The position numbers and the translations under genes were made by a program. From Hofstenia miamia (taxonomy: Eukaryota; Xenacoelomorpha; Acoela), in contig SCFE01000066.1 of assembly GCA_004352715.1 (NCBI GenBank), forward strand, positions 996,166 through 1,060,165: a DNA stretch of 64,000 nucleotides. Direction: 5' to 3'. Below, in pieces: positions 1 to 12,159 of the stretch (its first letter is position 1; each line of letters opens with the position of its first letter). Below the pieces are notes generated by a model. That model was not told where the DNA came from, made no database searches, and saw only the letters and a list, made by a program, of their open reading frames with translations.

Positions 1-654
1 GATTGGAGTGTACTACGCATTTTGCTAAAGTATGAGTCTCAGCATCTTCTCAAGCTGTCTCATTTAACAGCAAACGCTATTGCTCCCTCTTCAATTGAGA
101 AGCAGAAAGTGAGTTTAGCTCTGCAGATATTTTGTGATGAAACATTGGCAGCACTCAAATCTTCTACCTCAGTTACTCAACTTAAATATACACATGATAC
201 ACACATGTTCATTGGTTTAATTTTGAAATTTTGGAAAGTCGTTAATGTGAAGACTCCTGCAGCAGATATTAGATTCAATGATCCATTGCGATCATCCATT
301 TCGAACTGCAATGACTGGCAATTAAAATTTCTTGCAGAAATTGGGAAATTGTCTCAGTTCATGAGTTGTCCAAGCAGAAATAAACGAATTCGTTCACTAA
401 CTCAAGAGACTGGAAATGCTCTATATTGGACTGCATCAGCACTATGCGACTTCATATACATGGTCTTAACATCGAACACATCTGCAAGACATGATTATGT
501 AATGCTTGGTTTTCTGCAGCAGGATGACTTAGAGGAAAAGTTTGGTTACTTTCGCCAAAGTTGTGGTGGATGCTATTATATTACCCATGAGCAAATTATG
601 CACGCTCATAACATTGACAAGGCGAAATTTTTGCTTGATCTCAATTTCGAACTT
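1..654 (+). CDS. P-element/THAP9-type transposase, C-terminal part, partial at both ends
   Basis: The frame is open from the first base of the window to the single N at 655, about 218 codons, so both ends are missing. The segment after SSIEKQKVSLALQIFCDET (near residue 30) and the block LGFLQQDDLEEKFGYFRQSC followed by GGCYYITHEQ near residues 172-198 match what I know of the C-terminal part of P-element and THAP9 transposases, DNA-cutting enzymes of cut-and-paste transposons that act in the nucleus. The N-terminal THAP zinc finger would lie upstream, outside the window. No stops or frameshifts are visible, so this copy may be young or domesticated, but the frame meets an N and then a (TA)n run, which looks like a contig join. 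Family call fairly firm; activity unknown. Confidence 0.75.
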
Positions 655-672
655 NATATATATATATATAGT
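655..672. other. Single-N contig join beside a short (TA)n
   Basis: One N at 655 interrupts the transposase frame and is followed directly by a TA repeat. Other single Ns in the window join duplicated ends, so the sequence to the right may not truly follow the transposase. Confidence 0.6.
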
Positions 673-1139
673 TAGTTATATAGTTAGAAAATTGTTTTGA
701 TAGGCTGTTGCTTTCTAGAAAACTATCTGATTCTGAACGATTTATTTCACAAAAAAGCTGGAAACTAACCAGTTCAATATTCTAGGGCTGCTGATTCTGA
801 AAAAATATTCTAGAAGCAGCTCCTATTCTTAACAATATATTAAAAATAGGATTAATATACTAAGTAAATTTTGTTCTACTCAGTATTACACGATTTCGTT
901 TCACTTTTAACTCCCCTAAATACAGGGATAGACTATGAAACAATTTTTCGTATTAAGATTCCCAATGAAAATTTTAGTAAACTACTTTTTAACTAACAAC
1001 TTCTGGTCTACAATAACACACAAGAAAGCTTTAAAAGCTTTATTGTTATCCAAATTGGTAATTCTATATACAAAATATGATACCAGATACAACACGTAAA
1101 ACTTCGAGTACACGATTTTAAACAGCTAATGCAAACAAC
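673..1139. other. Intergenic, nothing recognised
   Basis: AT-rich sequence with no supported gene, inverted repeat or RNA gene. Confidence 0.5.
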
Positions 1140-1448
1140 TAAGGGGCAGCCACTTAATATGGTTATTGAAGAAGTTTTTCTTCGAGAGATTAGAGATGAG
1201 TTATGTCTGGTGGGTAGTTCTGATCTTTGACTTCAGTTCAAAATGATTCTTACTCTATCATTGATGTACGAAAACACTGTCCTCTTCACAATCCCAACCA
1301 ACTCTGTTTCAACATTGGGTTGGACTTATTCTGGGAGATCCGGCAGCACAACCGTTTATCGTGTATGCGGTCACAAACTGCTCTTCCTGCGGCCTCGGCC
1401 AACTCCGATTTTCGCATTTAACGCTGTGCTTTCGTACCCAACTCTGTG
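1140..1448. other. GC-richer block with coding-like frames, unassigned
   Basis: This block is visibly richer in G and C than its flanks. On the plus strand a frame from about 1157 runs to 1448 with a single TGA near 1228; the last 68 codons (from 1243) are uninterrupted. I do not recognise the protein in any frame on either strand. It may be a worn piece of a transposon or an exon of an unknown gene. Confidence 0.25.
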
Positions 1449-1686
1449 ATTCACCAAATGTCAATACTTATGTCAACCAATTCTATTTTTGGTAACTGAA
1501 CTCCTTTTTCTGTGTAAACACGTTTTTCAATTCATTTAGTTAACCAATCCTTATCTGCCCCACGGGTTTACCCAACATTCTTATTAAATGTTAGCAGCAG
1601 AGGTTTAGCAAATCCCAAATTATAGTTTAAAATCTCACTAAATTAAAATAACTGCTCTAAATAAATACATAGCAGCAAATTTTGCC

Positions 1687-1724
<38 letters not shown>

Positions 1725-3916
1725 CATATACTGTACGTATAAAAGCTGATTTAATCTAGAAAATTGGATGCAAATAGCTGATATTGCAAATTGTAAATTT
1801 CAAAGTATTCTAACTATATTTTTAGCAAAATACAAGTTTTGATATTTTCTATATATTAATTCTTTGTATAACTATAATATATATTTTATTTTTCAGGGAA
1901 TTTAAACCTTAATGCTTTAACTAATTTAGTTAGTTTATGTTTGTATGGTAGTTAAATTATATAAAACTAAATGTAGCATTGTAAAAGATTATTTTGGTTT
2001 ATACTGTTATGATATTTAACTTTACATAGCTTTGAAAAATATGTAAACAATTAGAAATGTAAATTTTTTAGGTTAATCCCAAACATAATTTTTTCTCTAA
2101 TATGATGTGTCAAACTTCTTGACAGTCATTTGAATGTGTTTACAATCTTTTTTTGTGTGTTCTTTTTCCATTATTCGAAAAATGAAAGCTTTTTTTCAAT
2201 TGTAAACACTGTACAAATTATTACTAGCAATGGGAAGTAAAAATAATCAAGAAAAAAGAAAAATAAATCAATTTAAGGAGAGGGAAATTTGATTAATATT
2301 TCAATTGCAATATCGTAGCAGTTGAAGTGATAAAGTTTTCATAAATAATAGATTTTTATATCATTTTCTCAAAAACAACAAAAATATTCACTTCTCATCA
2401 GATAAAACAAAAACAGTTTGTTAATCTTGGCCGATAAAAGGTCCGTATAAACTACAGTCTTTTTTTGAAAATTTTCAATCAGCCTGCAGGCCTATAGTCG
2501 GTTACATCTCTGACAAGGCCCAGCCTTCAAAATTTGCTTGACTGGGTCCATCCGAACTAGTACTAATTTGATATATCTAAAATTCACCTTGATTATTTTG
2601 GCGATTTAAATTCAATATAACATTACTGGCCGAAATTGAAATTCGGTATTCGTGAGTGTACGAGGGTGATCTGGTTCTTTAATAAGTAATTCATGGTACA
2701 GCATGTTTGTTTACAGGTTATGATCATAAAATTATTATTTTCCAAATAAAAATAATTTTCCACAGTAAATTGCACTGTGCACATGCTTTCTAATATAAAC
2801 ACTATATATTTGTTCAAAAATATTGAAACCAAGCGATTGCTTACTTTAAATCATTTGTATATAAAAATGATCTACTTATATTTCAAAAAATATTTATTTC
2901 TATTTACCTTTGATACATTTCTTGACAACTGCCTTTATAAATTATCTACGAGAATTTCGATCTTTTTGAATGATAAGGGAAATAATGAAATTAAGCATAA
3001 GAGACATGTCTTGTCATTGCATTCATCCCTAAAAAAATTGCTAACCGACAACATCGGTGCCGGAATATTCTTTTTCGTTAGCAAAGTAATACCTACTCAA
3101 AGATCTTCTCTGTTATCAATAATCATATCAGTAACGCGCTTAAAAGTCAATAAAGTCAAAATGATTTTTCTGTCAAAATCATATAGCAAAATTTGTTTTG
3201 ACATGAAAAACGAGAATTGTGCAAATATTTAGTATAGTCTTAGGGTAAAAAACTCTGAAATACTTTATTAGGTCAAAATGTCATTCTTAGGTTAAAATAT
3301 GGCTAAGATCGACTTTTAGTAAATTTCAAAATTTTCATAAAAATTCCTATCGAAGTTCAAATCAAACCAAAAGAATGATGAAAGAAAGAAACGATTGCGA
3401 CAATTTGCAAAAATAATCTAAGCAATCCAACAAATTGTGCAATTTTCTTGAACGAAGATTTTGTCAGCTCCGAAAACTCTCAGAAAGGGATTGACATTTT
3501 TCTCTTCAAAATTTTAAACATTATTTTTGTCACTTTCATAAACAGCTATATACATGTTTCAAACAATTCATACTTAGTCTAAGGTCAATTAAATGTTTTG
3601 ATTAGGTCGAGATGAGGTCAAAATTGCTCATTTTTTTTTACCAAATGTTAAGTTTTTGTTAAAAAAAATAATCGTCCTAATTATAAACAATAGATTAATA
3701 ATTATTTTATTGAATTTTATATTGTGTAAGCACTTTTTTTGTTTTTCTATGCAATATTAAATATACATTTTGATGAACGATGTTTAAAGACATATCTTTG
3801 TAAAGGTAAGGTTTTGAAATATATTGGGTCAGAAAAATTTTTTTCTAAATGATTATAATACATGTACATTCGAACAGAGCTATAGAAAGAAACAGATGAC
3901 ATTGTATGCATTAGCT
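1449..3916. other. Intergenic, AT-rich, with (TA)n at 1689-1722
   Basis: Contains a (TA)n array of about 34 bp. Short GGTCC/GGTCA-type words recur at 2430-2560 and 3260-3620 but form no clear repeat unit. Open frames here, for example on plus at 2777-3232, are low-complexity, lack known motifs and look like chance. Confidence 0.5.
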
Positions 3917-4936
3917 ATATATATATATATATATATNNNNNNNNNNNNNNNNNNNNNNNNNNNNNNNNNNNNNNNNNNNNNNNNNNNNNNNNNNNNNNNN
4001 NNNNNNNNNNNNNNNNNNNNNNNNNNNNNNNNNNNNNNNNNNNNNNNNNNNNNNNNNNNNNNNNNNNNNNNNNNNNNNNNNNNNNNNNNNNNNNNNNNNN
4101 NNNNNNNNNNNNNNNNNNNNNNNNNNNNNNNNNNNNNNNNNNNNNNNNNNNNNNNNNNNNNNNNNNNNNNNNNNNNNNNNNNNNNNNNNNNNNNNNNNNN
4201 NNNNNNNNNNNNNNNNNNNNNNNNNNNNNNNNNNNNNNNNNNNNNNNNNNNNNNNNNNNNNNNNNNNNNNNNNNNNNNNNNNNNNNNNNNNNNNNNNNNN
4301 NNNNNNNNNNNNNNNNNNNNNNNNNNNNNNNNNNNNNNNNNNNNNNNNNNNNNNNNNNNNNNNNNNNNNNNNNNNNNNNNNNNNNNNNNNNNNNNNNNNN
4401 NNNNNNNNNNNNNNNNNNNNNNNNNNNNNNNNNNNNNNNNNNNNNNNNNNNNNNNNNNNNNNNNNNNNNNNNNNNNNNNNNNNNNNNNNNNNNNNNNNNN
4501 NNNNNNNNNNNNNNNNNNNNNNNNNNNNNNNNNNNNNNNNNNNNNNNNNNNNNNNNNNNNNNNNNNNNNNNNNNNNNNNNNNNNNNNNNNNNNNNNNNNN
4601 NNNNNNNNNNNNNNNNNNNNNNNNNNNNNNNNNNNNNNNNNNNNNNNNNNNNNNNNNNNNNNNNNNNNNNNNNNNNNNNNNNNNNNNNNNNNNNNNNNNN
4701 NNNNNNNNNNNNNNNNNNNNNNNNNNNNNNNNNNNNNNNNNNNNNNNNNNNNNNNNNNNNNNNNNNNNNNNNNNNNNNNNNNNNNNNNNNNNNNNNNNNN
4801 NNNNNNNNNNNNNNNNNNNNNNNNNNNNNNNNNNNNNNNNNNNNNNNNNNNNNNNNNNNNNNNNNNNNNNNNNNNNNNNNNNNNNNNNNNNNNNNNNNNN
4901 NNNNNNNNNNNNNNNNNNNNNNNNNNNNNNNNNNNN
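3917..4936. other. (TA)n running into a 1,000-N assembly gap
   Basis: A (TA)n array at 3917-3936 ends in exactly 1,000 Ns (3937-4936), a round number typical of a placeholder gap. Real length and content are unknown. Confidence 0.95.
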
Positions 4937-6413
4937 ATATACTTCAGTGTGCATTAGTTTCCTACCAACTACTTCATGCTGCTATATTCTAATTTTATAG
5001 AGCTTTCGCCCACTTTCTATAATAATTACACATTTTTCAATTTTCGCAGAAATCAACTAATACTGAATTTATATTTATTAAGTTTTTGCGTAGTATTTTA
5101 AATGTCACTAAAAATATTTTTCTCTTATTAAAATACAGTAGTAATAATATCATTATTATTTTTGAAGCGATCTTTTCTTCTATCTTAACAGCAGGCTTTC
5201 TGCTTTGTTAACTTACTATTTTGGCAAAAGCATTTCCAATCAAAATAAATGTACTTAGAATTGCTGCCCAAATTATTCTCCTTCAAGAGCTTTTGTACCT
5301 CTTGCTTACATCTTCAATTTCTCTAACGACTAGTTTAATCATACCGAATTTTGTTGGTTTCCAGTGTCCATTATATGTCAATGGCCCACTTTTTCTAGGT
5401 GTCTACAATTTTGTCATTTTGTACTGTTATATCGATCAATGTTTTCAATGATTCAGCTTTGCTGTCATATCTATATAGATCCCTTGGTTAAATGAGAGCT
5501 TACTTGTGTGTTTTTTCGCAAATCTTCCTTTTCCATTTGTTTAGCTCAATTGCTGATTCTTGCATCATCTTCCTTTGACCTTGGCCTTAAGTCATTACTT
5601 ATCTCTCTTTAGCGTGCTGAGATATGTTTTTCCTACATTTTCTGTCCTAATTTTCTTAGTTCAGCACTAATTCTCATATTTATTTTATTGATGCGCAGCA
5701 AATGACATTGAAAATATATTCAAACAAGTAGAGATGTGCTGGACTGTTCATAGATATTAGTCAAATAAGAGAAGGTGTCATGTATTTCCACTGACTGTGG
5801 CCTCAAAGCCTAGCATGGTGAGGTACATAAAGTGTACTAAGAACTTATCTTAGCTTTAAGTTATAATGCACAACAATGATTTATTTTAATAAGTTTTCTG
5901 TTGAAATATTCCAAAAAATGTTTATTCTAAGATTCACCTTTACAGAAAAAATAAGTTTTTTGCACTTAGGAGTATTTTTAATTCAAAATTAACAACTAGA
6001 CTTATTACATTTTACAATGATAATTGTCTTAGCCCCATCTCTATTGCCTATCTCTCTAATTTGAAAGAAGACCTAACCCTGATATTTTTTACTATGCCTA
6101 AGATATTGTTACTAAGACAATGCCTAAAAATCATACCTTAAATATTTTCTAGTTATGCCGGTTGATCAGCACTAATCCAAAAACATCGAGACCTGAAAGT
6201 TGTCGAATTAGCCATTCCAATCTCGTTAGCTAACTACCTCAACCTAAAATTAATATATTCTATAAAATAGTACATTTTGATTAATATAAAAATTACTAAT
6301 AAACAGAAGTCTATTTGTCACACAAAGTTTTTATAATTCAATCAAACTAAACAAATAGAAATTACTACCTTCATAGAGAAATTCGCTTTAGAACATAAGG
6401 TCAGGATGACATC
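4937..6413. repeat. Isolated contig, inverted near-copy of 32787-34217
   Basis: The whole stretch between the two 1,000-N gaps is the reverse complement of 32787-34217: position 4937 pairs with 34217 and 6413 with 32787. The copies differ by scattered substitutions and by about 43 extra bases here near 5700-5745. Both ends of the match coincide with the gap edges, which points to an alternative haplotype contig scaffolded in the wrong place rather than a genomic inverted repeat. No recognisable gene lies inside; a 76-codon plus frame at 5221-5451 is not conserved in character. Confidence 0.85.
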
Positions 6414-7413
6414 NNNNNNNNNNNNNNNNNNNNNNNNNNNNNNNNNNNNNNNNNNNNNNNNNNNNNNNNNNNNNNNNNNNNNNNNNNNNNNNNNNNNNNN
6501 NNNNNNNNNNNNNNNNNNNNNNNNNNNNNNNNNNNNNNNNNNNNNNNNNNNNNNNNNNNNNNNNNNNNNNNNNNNNNNNNNNNNNNNNNNNNNNNNNNNN
6601 NNNNNNNNNNNNNNNNNNNNNNNNNNNNNNNNNNNNNNNNNNNNNNNNNNNNNNNNNNNNNNNNNNNNNNNNNNNNNNNNNNNNNNNNNNNNNNNNNNNN
6701 NNNNNNNNNNNNNNNNNNNNNNNNNNNNNNNNNNNNNNNNNNNNNNNNNNNNNNNNNNNNNNNNNNNNNNNNNNNNNNNNNNNNNNNNNNNNNNNNNNNN
6801 NNNNNNNNNNNNNNNNNNNNNNNNNNNNNNNNNNNNNNNNNNNNNNNNNNNNNNNNNNNNNNNNNNNNNNNNNNNNNNNNNNNNNNNNNNNNNNNNNNNN
6901 NNNNNNNNNNNNNNNNNNNNNNNNNNNNNNNNNNNNNNNNNNNNNNNNNNNNNNNNNNNNNNNNNNNNNNNNNNNNNNNNNNNNNNNNNNNNNNNNNNNN
7001 NNNNNNNNNNNNNNNNNNNNNNNNNNNNNNNNNNNNNNNNNNNNNNNNNNNNNNNNNNNNNNNNNNNNNNNNNNNNNNNNNNNNNNNNNNNNNNNNNNNN
7101 NNNNNNNNNNNNNNNNNNNNNNNNNNNNNNNNNNNNNNNNNNNNNNNNNNNNNNNNNNNNNNNNNNNNNNNNNNNNNNNNNNNNNNNNNNNNNNNNNNNN
7201 NNNNNNNNNNNNNNNNNNNNNNNNNNNNNNNNNNNNNNNNNNNNNNNNNNNNNNNNNNNNNNNNNNNNNNNNNNNNNNNNNNNNNNNNNNNNNNNNNNNN
7301 NNNNNNNNNNNNNNNNNNNNNNNNNNNNNNNNNNNNNNNNNNNNNNNNNNNNNNNNNNNNNNNNNNNNNNNNNNNNNNNNNNNNNNNNNNNNNNNNNNNN
7401 NNNNNNNNNNNNN
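6414..7413. other. 1,000-N assembly gap
   Basis: Exactly 1,000 Ns. It removes the C-terminal end of the Tc1 transposase that begins at 7414. Confidence 0.98.
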
Positions 7414-7920
7414 ACTGTAATATCATTCTCACGCAGCCAAGATTTGACCTCCCGAGACTGATGACATGGAGTGCCATCGTGTTGAAATACAGTACACCTT
7501 CTAGTTGTCATCCATTGGGGTACCTTTTCCTTGAGAATTTTCAAATATTCCTTAGAGTTTACAGTCTTCCCCTGTTCTACAAAATAAATACCACAACGGC
7601 CATTGGCACTTATTGCTCCCCAGACCATAATTGAGGGACACTTTTTAACTGCTGCTATTGTGTATCGGGAATTATAACGTTCATTTTTTGGTCGCCGAAC
7701 AAGAGATCGATGTGGGTTGAACTGCTTAATTTGTGTCTCATCTGAGAACATTACATTTGCTCACTGGTCTTCATTCCAGTTCTCATACAGTCTACAGAAT
7801 GCTAACCTATCATTTATATTTTTCTTTGACAAACGAGGTTTCAAGGCAGGCCGGCATAAACGGAGCCCTTCATCAGCAAGAAGTCGTCTTCTAATTGTTC
7901 TTGGACTGGCTCCTAATGTA
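7414..7920 (-). pseudogene. Tc1-like transposase, middle part, interrupted by a stop and cut by a gap
   Basis: Reading the minus strand from about 7920, the frame gives ASPRTIRRRLLADEGLRLC, the end of the paired-like DNA-binding region, then LKPRLSKKNINDRLAF, then a TGA near 7754 where the family usually has a tryptophan, then FSDE near 7745 with the first catalytic aspartate, then IMVWGAIS, and FQHDGTPCHQSR near 7470-7500 with the second aspartate. The third acidic residue (DDE triad) lies in the gap. This order is diagnostic of Tc1/mariner-superfamily transposases, which cut and paste at TA dinucleotides. The in-frame stop indicates a dead copy. The missing C-terminus cannot be judged. Confidence 0.88.
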
Positions 7921-8868
7921 AGAAATGCCAATTTAATAGATTTATATATATATACTTAGTAGAAACTCTACATAAATGCACTTTAAGACCTATTTCTTTG
8001 CACCATTCAATGTTTTATTGATCATCATTCGAAACATTTTCCCAAACATTTTTACAAAAACCATAACCTAACATTACAAAATAATGAAATGAGTTGCATT
8101 TAGTCTAACTAAAATACATGTACTTTTCTCGTATTAGTCTAGATATTGCTTATAAAGTTTTCATTTTTCGTGCCATGGAAACTGACATTTACATATCGAT
8201 ATATGTCAAGACCGGGTACGTCCAAATAGGAGGGAAAGGCATAGATGGTGCATTCGCTTTTTTTACCCGGTCAATTTGATTTTGATAATCCTCCATTGAA
8301 AACGCGTTATTATAAATAAAATTTTTTGAGGACTTATACTATTTGAAAAGCTAATTTAATTTTCAGCAATGTTGCATGAAATTAAAGATAAATTTAATAA
8401 AATCATATGAACAACTAGTGTGTATTTTTTCTCGATTTAAATTGGATGTGATTTCGAGTAGGGTCCAAGAAGAGTCCGAGTATACTAATTTGGGGATGCA
8501 CCGACGGGTCCGCGTACAACAATTGTACTTGGATCTCGCTTTTTGCCAACACCATCATTAAATTTGAAAAAATACTGTCAGAGATTAATGATTACTCGAA
8601 TCTGTAATTCCTTCAATTATTCATAGTGTTGGCTAAAGGCTAAGGAGACTTATTGAAAATGGCCTAAATGCTCTTCTAACAACTCCCAACTGTTCAAACT
8701 CTCACAATATTAAAAGTTCATTGAGTACAGAGATGTAATGAAAAGAAACATCTTCCGAGCTTTGAGTTAAGCTGGGAAAATCACAATTCAGGAAATAATA
8801 TTTTTCTTCCACATCCATAAGCATGCACAAATGTGATTATAATAATGCCTACTTTTCATGAATTTGTA

Positions 8869-8899
<31 letters not shown>

Positions 8900-9279
8900 T
8901 CATGATGGATCTATTTTTTGTGACATGGTGCTATTCTAAAGCAACTTGAAAACAATCTTAACAAGATTTAGCATTTTTAATAAAGTAAAATTTATAATTC
9001 ATTGCAGGTCCTTTCAAATAGGCGTTAAAAGTACTATGATAATAAGGTCAATAAATAAAACATCTCCAAGACCTTTTTATTTAGTTACATGTAATATAAA
9101 TTAATAAATGATTAAATTAATTAATAAAATTAAAAGGCTTTGTGTATCTTTAAATGCGTAATATTAAAAACACTTCCCGGAAAATAATACTTTTGTGTTT
9201 TCTCAAATTCGTCAACATCCCTTATTACATCCTCCATTATTGAAATGCTTAGCGCCCTCTATCAGGTTAGAATGTCATC
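7921..9279. other. Intergenic, with (TA)n at 8872-8898
   Basis: No supported gene. A short (TA)n lies at 7943-7954, next to the end of the Tc1 remnant. A GC-richer patch with GGGTCC words lies at 8455-8540 and may be worn MITE sequence. A longer (TA)n array sits at 8872-8898. Confidence 0.5.
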
Positions 9280-9285
9280 TATAAA
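9280..9285 (+). promoter_or_regulatory. TATA box candidate
   Basis: TATAAA about 49 bases before the ATG at 9334, in a locally less AT-rich setting (TCTATAAAGCTGAGC). The spacing would put transcription start near 9310 and give a short 5' leader. In AT-rich DNA such a word is common, so the support comes mainly from the exon that follows. Confidence 0.35.
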
Positions 9286-9333
9286 GCTGAGCATTTTGTG
9301 TATTGCACGTAGTCTTCGGTACCAACATCAGAG

Positions 9334-9411
9334 ATGCATGAACTTATATTCTACACCTTTTTTACTTCTTTGCTGTGCATAGCTTTTTCAAGCGACAGAG
9401 ATACAGCTTGG
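9334..9411 (+). CDS. Candidate first coding exon with signal peptide
   Basis: An ATG opens a 26-codon frame beginning MHELIFYTFFTSLLCIAF, a short N-terminus plus a hydrophobic core typical of secretory signal peptides, followed by SSDRD, a plausible cleavage region. The frame ends at TTGG|GTAAGC, a good match to a metazoan 5' splice donor, in phase 0. A TATA box lies upstream at 9280. I could not find the next exon on the plus strand. The cysteine-rich exons at 25.3-28.2 kb also begin in phase 0 but lie on the other strand of the same gap-free contig, so they cannot be spliced to this one as assembled. Good candidate, unproved. Confidence 0.45.
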
Positions 9412-11280
9412 GTAAGCCATCCATTTTTTTTCAATCAAAATGAATAAATTCAATTCAACTGAGAAGCTAATTCATTAATTATTTTGAAATTGTAAATCCC
9501 CTTTAAATAAAACTTAAATTAATATATAAAGCAATTTTTTTAAATTATTTTTAAGGGAATTTCTTAAGTGATTCATAAAAATGAAATGAATCTTAAAGGA
9601 TTTTCAATACATTACAAAATGGGGGTGATCAGTTTCTCTTAAAATTACAAAAATAAGTAAGAAGGGTTTAATAACTGTAAGCATGAAAACAGTGCTTCAG
9701 GTGGTTGTTTGCTGAGACCAAAACACTTACCCTCTGAATTCAACATAAGTATTTGGAGCATAACAAGCATTGAAAAAAACTCCCAGAAGCATTGCATTTA
9801 CAGTAGTCATCAATTAGTTTCTGCTTTTCTGAAGCACCAAGTCCCATTGTAAATAATCAGCATACACAGAGTAATAAGCTCTTGCTAGTTATTGAGAGGC
9901 AAAGTAAAAAAACTAAGAAATTTACAAATTTTAGAAATTGGCACAAAATAATTAACACATTATAATATTGGCATATTTTCAAAATTTAATACTTTAAATT
10001 TAAAGAAATCACTTAAATGATGTATCTAAAGGAGAGCCATTGACCTAAAAAGAGTATTGAAGTATTACAAAACATTCAGTGGTTCAAAATATTTATATAG
10101 CAAATTTCAGAAATAAATAATTTGTGTATCATTGGACTCTAAATAAATATAATCAACACAAAAAATTTTTCCAAATAGACTTCATTAAAGCTTCTTGTAT
10201 ATGCATTACTTACAATGTCTAAACGTAAAAAATGATTGCATATAAAAAAAATTTCTTAATAAAATGTGTTTCTTAGGCACACATCTACGTTTAGCAAGTG
10301 CATCCTTAGAGCATTTTATCGAATTTATAACTTAAAGGAGTAAACTGCTGCTGTTCATTGCACGTAATTTATCTGCGTGGGATAATTGTTTAATAATACT
10401 TAAAAATTGAAAGATACTAACTTTCCAATCCGTTTTGAAATCTTGTGAAAAATTGGAACACTAATTTATGCAATTATAAAATATAACTTGTAGTCATTAG
10501 AATTTCATTTTGAAATTTAATATCTTAAAATGAAAGAAAAATTCCTAGTTTAATATATAAGATATTTAATATCTTGAAACATCATATTTTAAAAAGTTAT
10601 ATAATAATGATGCAAATTGATTAACTAATCATCTTGTGGTCTTGTAAGAATTTTCCATTGTTTTGGAAATTTCTTGCAAACACCTTCTTGAGGCACAGCA
10701 CAATTATATTTACTTTATTATTACAAATAATTGTATCGTATTCTTGTTGAATATGAATTTATCTGTAACCTATGTGCTTATAATTTTGGCTTATCTAGAA
10801 TATTTAAATTATATTAACTAAATGGATGATTGTATGGAATGAATATAGATAAATTCTTTTAGTAAACTAATATTACTATATCTTTGAAAAATTTGAAGGC
10901 CGGGGTTGTAATTTCGCATAAATTATTCATATGCCTCATTGTTGAATTTAAATATCCAGTTGATATTTTTTCTAAAAATTCAGTAATTTATCTATTTCAA
11001 AATAAGTAATTCTATTAGAGAAAAAAAAATTTTTCAAATAAGAAAATATTATTTAAAAAACAATAAATAAATTTCTAAATTCATTATAAGAAAATGATTT
11101 ACTAGAAAAACAAAAAATTCGTTCAGTGAACGTAGAAATGTTAATTTTCTTCTAAAAATAAGGTACCGATTTATCTGCCATTAATTGATATAATAGATTA
11201 ATTAACCTTTAGTCGAACAATTTATATCGTCGTTTAATGTCCAACCTTTTATTTATACATTTATACATACTCTATAAAAT
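9412..11280. other. Intergenic or intron, nothing recognised
   Basis: AT-rich sequence following the candidate exon. If that exon is real, part of this is its first intron. No conserved exon, RNA gene or repeat could be supported. Confidence 0.4.
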
Positions 11281-11326
<46 letters not shown>

Positions 11327-11340
11327 TATAAATATATACA
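11281..11340. repeat. (TA)n microsatellite, imperfect
   Basis: TA dinucleotide array with a few CA interruptions. It is followed at 11340 by GTGGCGAAACGTGG, which resembles a hAT-type MITE end, but no partner end was found. Confidence 0.9.
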
Positions 11341-11867
11341 GTGGCGAAACGTGGAAAATTTTGAACAAGGAGCCACTTAATACAAAATTTACAGAAAAAA
11401 TTTTTAAATACAATTTATATTCATGTTAATAAAATATTATTTTATGTACATCTATGCTGATTTTGCAAAGTGAAATTAATCAATATATCTATGGTTCTGG
11501 CTGTAAAACATGTAAATTTTCATTTTCTACATGGCCATTTCATAAAAGAACACGTTAATGGACATTTAAATACTGAAATATTTCAAAACCATTATGGAAT
11601 TTCAAAAAGAAAATTTTACCATCATTATAAAATCTAAGAATACCAAATAGGAGAAGCATTATACTTAAAGAAATTAAAATGGACCATTATACTGAACAAA
11701 AAAATTTTAAATCTTCCCATGTCGAAATTATTTTAGTTAATTCTAAAGTGTAGTTTATAATTTTGAAAAAAAATTGTCTGGGAAAAGATTTCTGACGATT
11801 ATCAATGAATATCGAAACTCGTTAAATAGAGGGTTTTATTTTAAAATGCATTTATGTAGCATTTCTT

Positions 11868-11875
11868 TTATATAT

Positions 11876-11952
<77 letters not shown>
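11868..11952. repeat. (TA)n microsatellite
   Basis: About 85 bp of TA repeat, among the longest intact arrays of the window. Confidence 0.95.
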
Positions 11953-11953
<1 letters not shown>

Positions 11954-12159
11954 TACTTGCGGTACTGCATATATCAATAAAATAACACATATATAATATT
12001 AATACATGTGTAAGCTATTGAAAGAGATTAATTAAAAAGTGTTTACACAAATTTTATCACTGTTTAAATGCCAAAATATATCAGACCATTAGCAAAATAG
12101 TAAAAATTATATAGGTCTCTACCCTATTTTCTATATCTTCGACTAGAAAGTGATATTGT

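Noticed and set aside
3824-4957. Long open frames across the N runs at 3.9-4.9, 6.4-7.5 and 39.5-39.8 kb
   Set aside because: They consist almost entirely of Ns and TA repeat; no protein is supported.
5221-5451. 76-codon hydrophobic frame as a membrane protein
   Set aside because: The inverted copy at 33.7-33.96 kb contains changes and the frame has no known motif; likely chance.
10640-10740. Minus-strand stretch CAVPQEGVCKKFPKQW, which recalls the start of a Kunitz inhibitor
   Set aside because: Only two of six cysteines, wrong loop length, no convincing splice sites and a stop soon after.
11868-11952. (TA)n arrays as possible origins or regulatory sites
   Set aside because: Arrays of this kind occur all over the window and nothing links any one of them to a gene.
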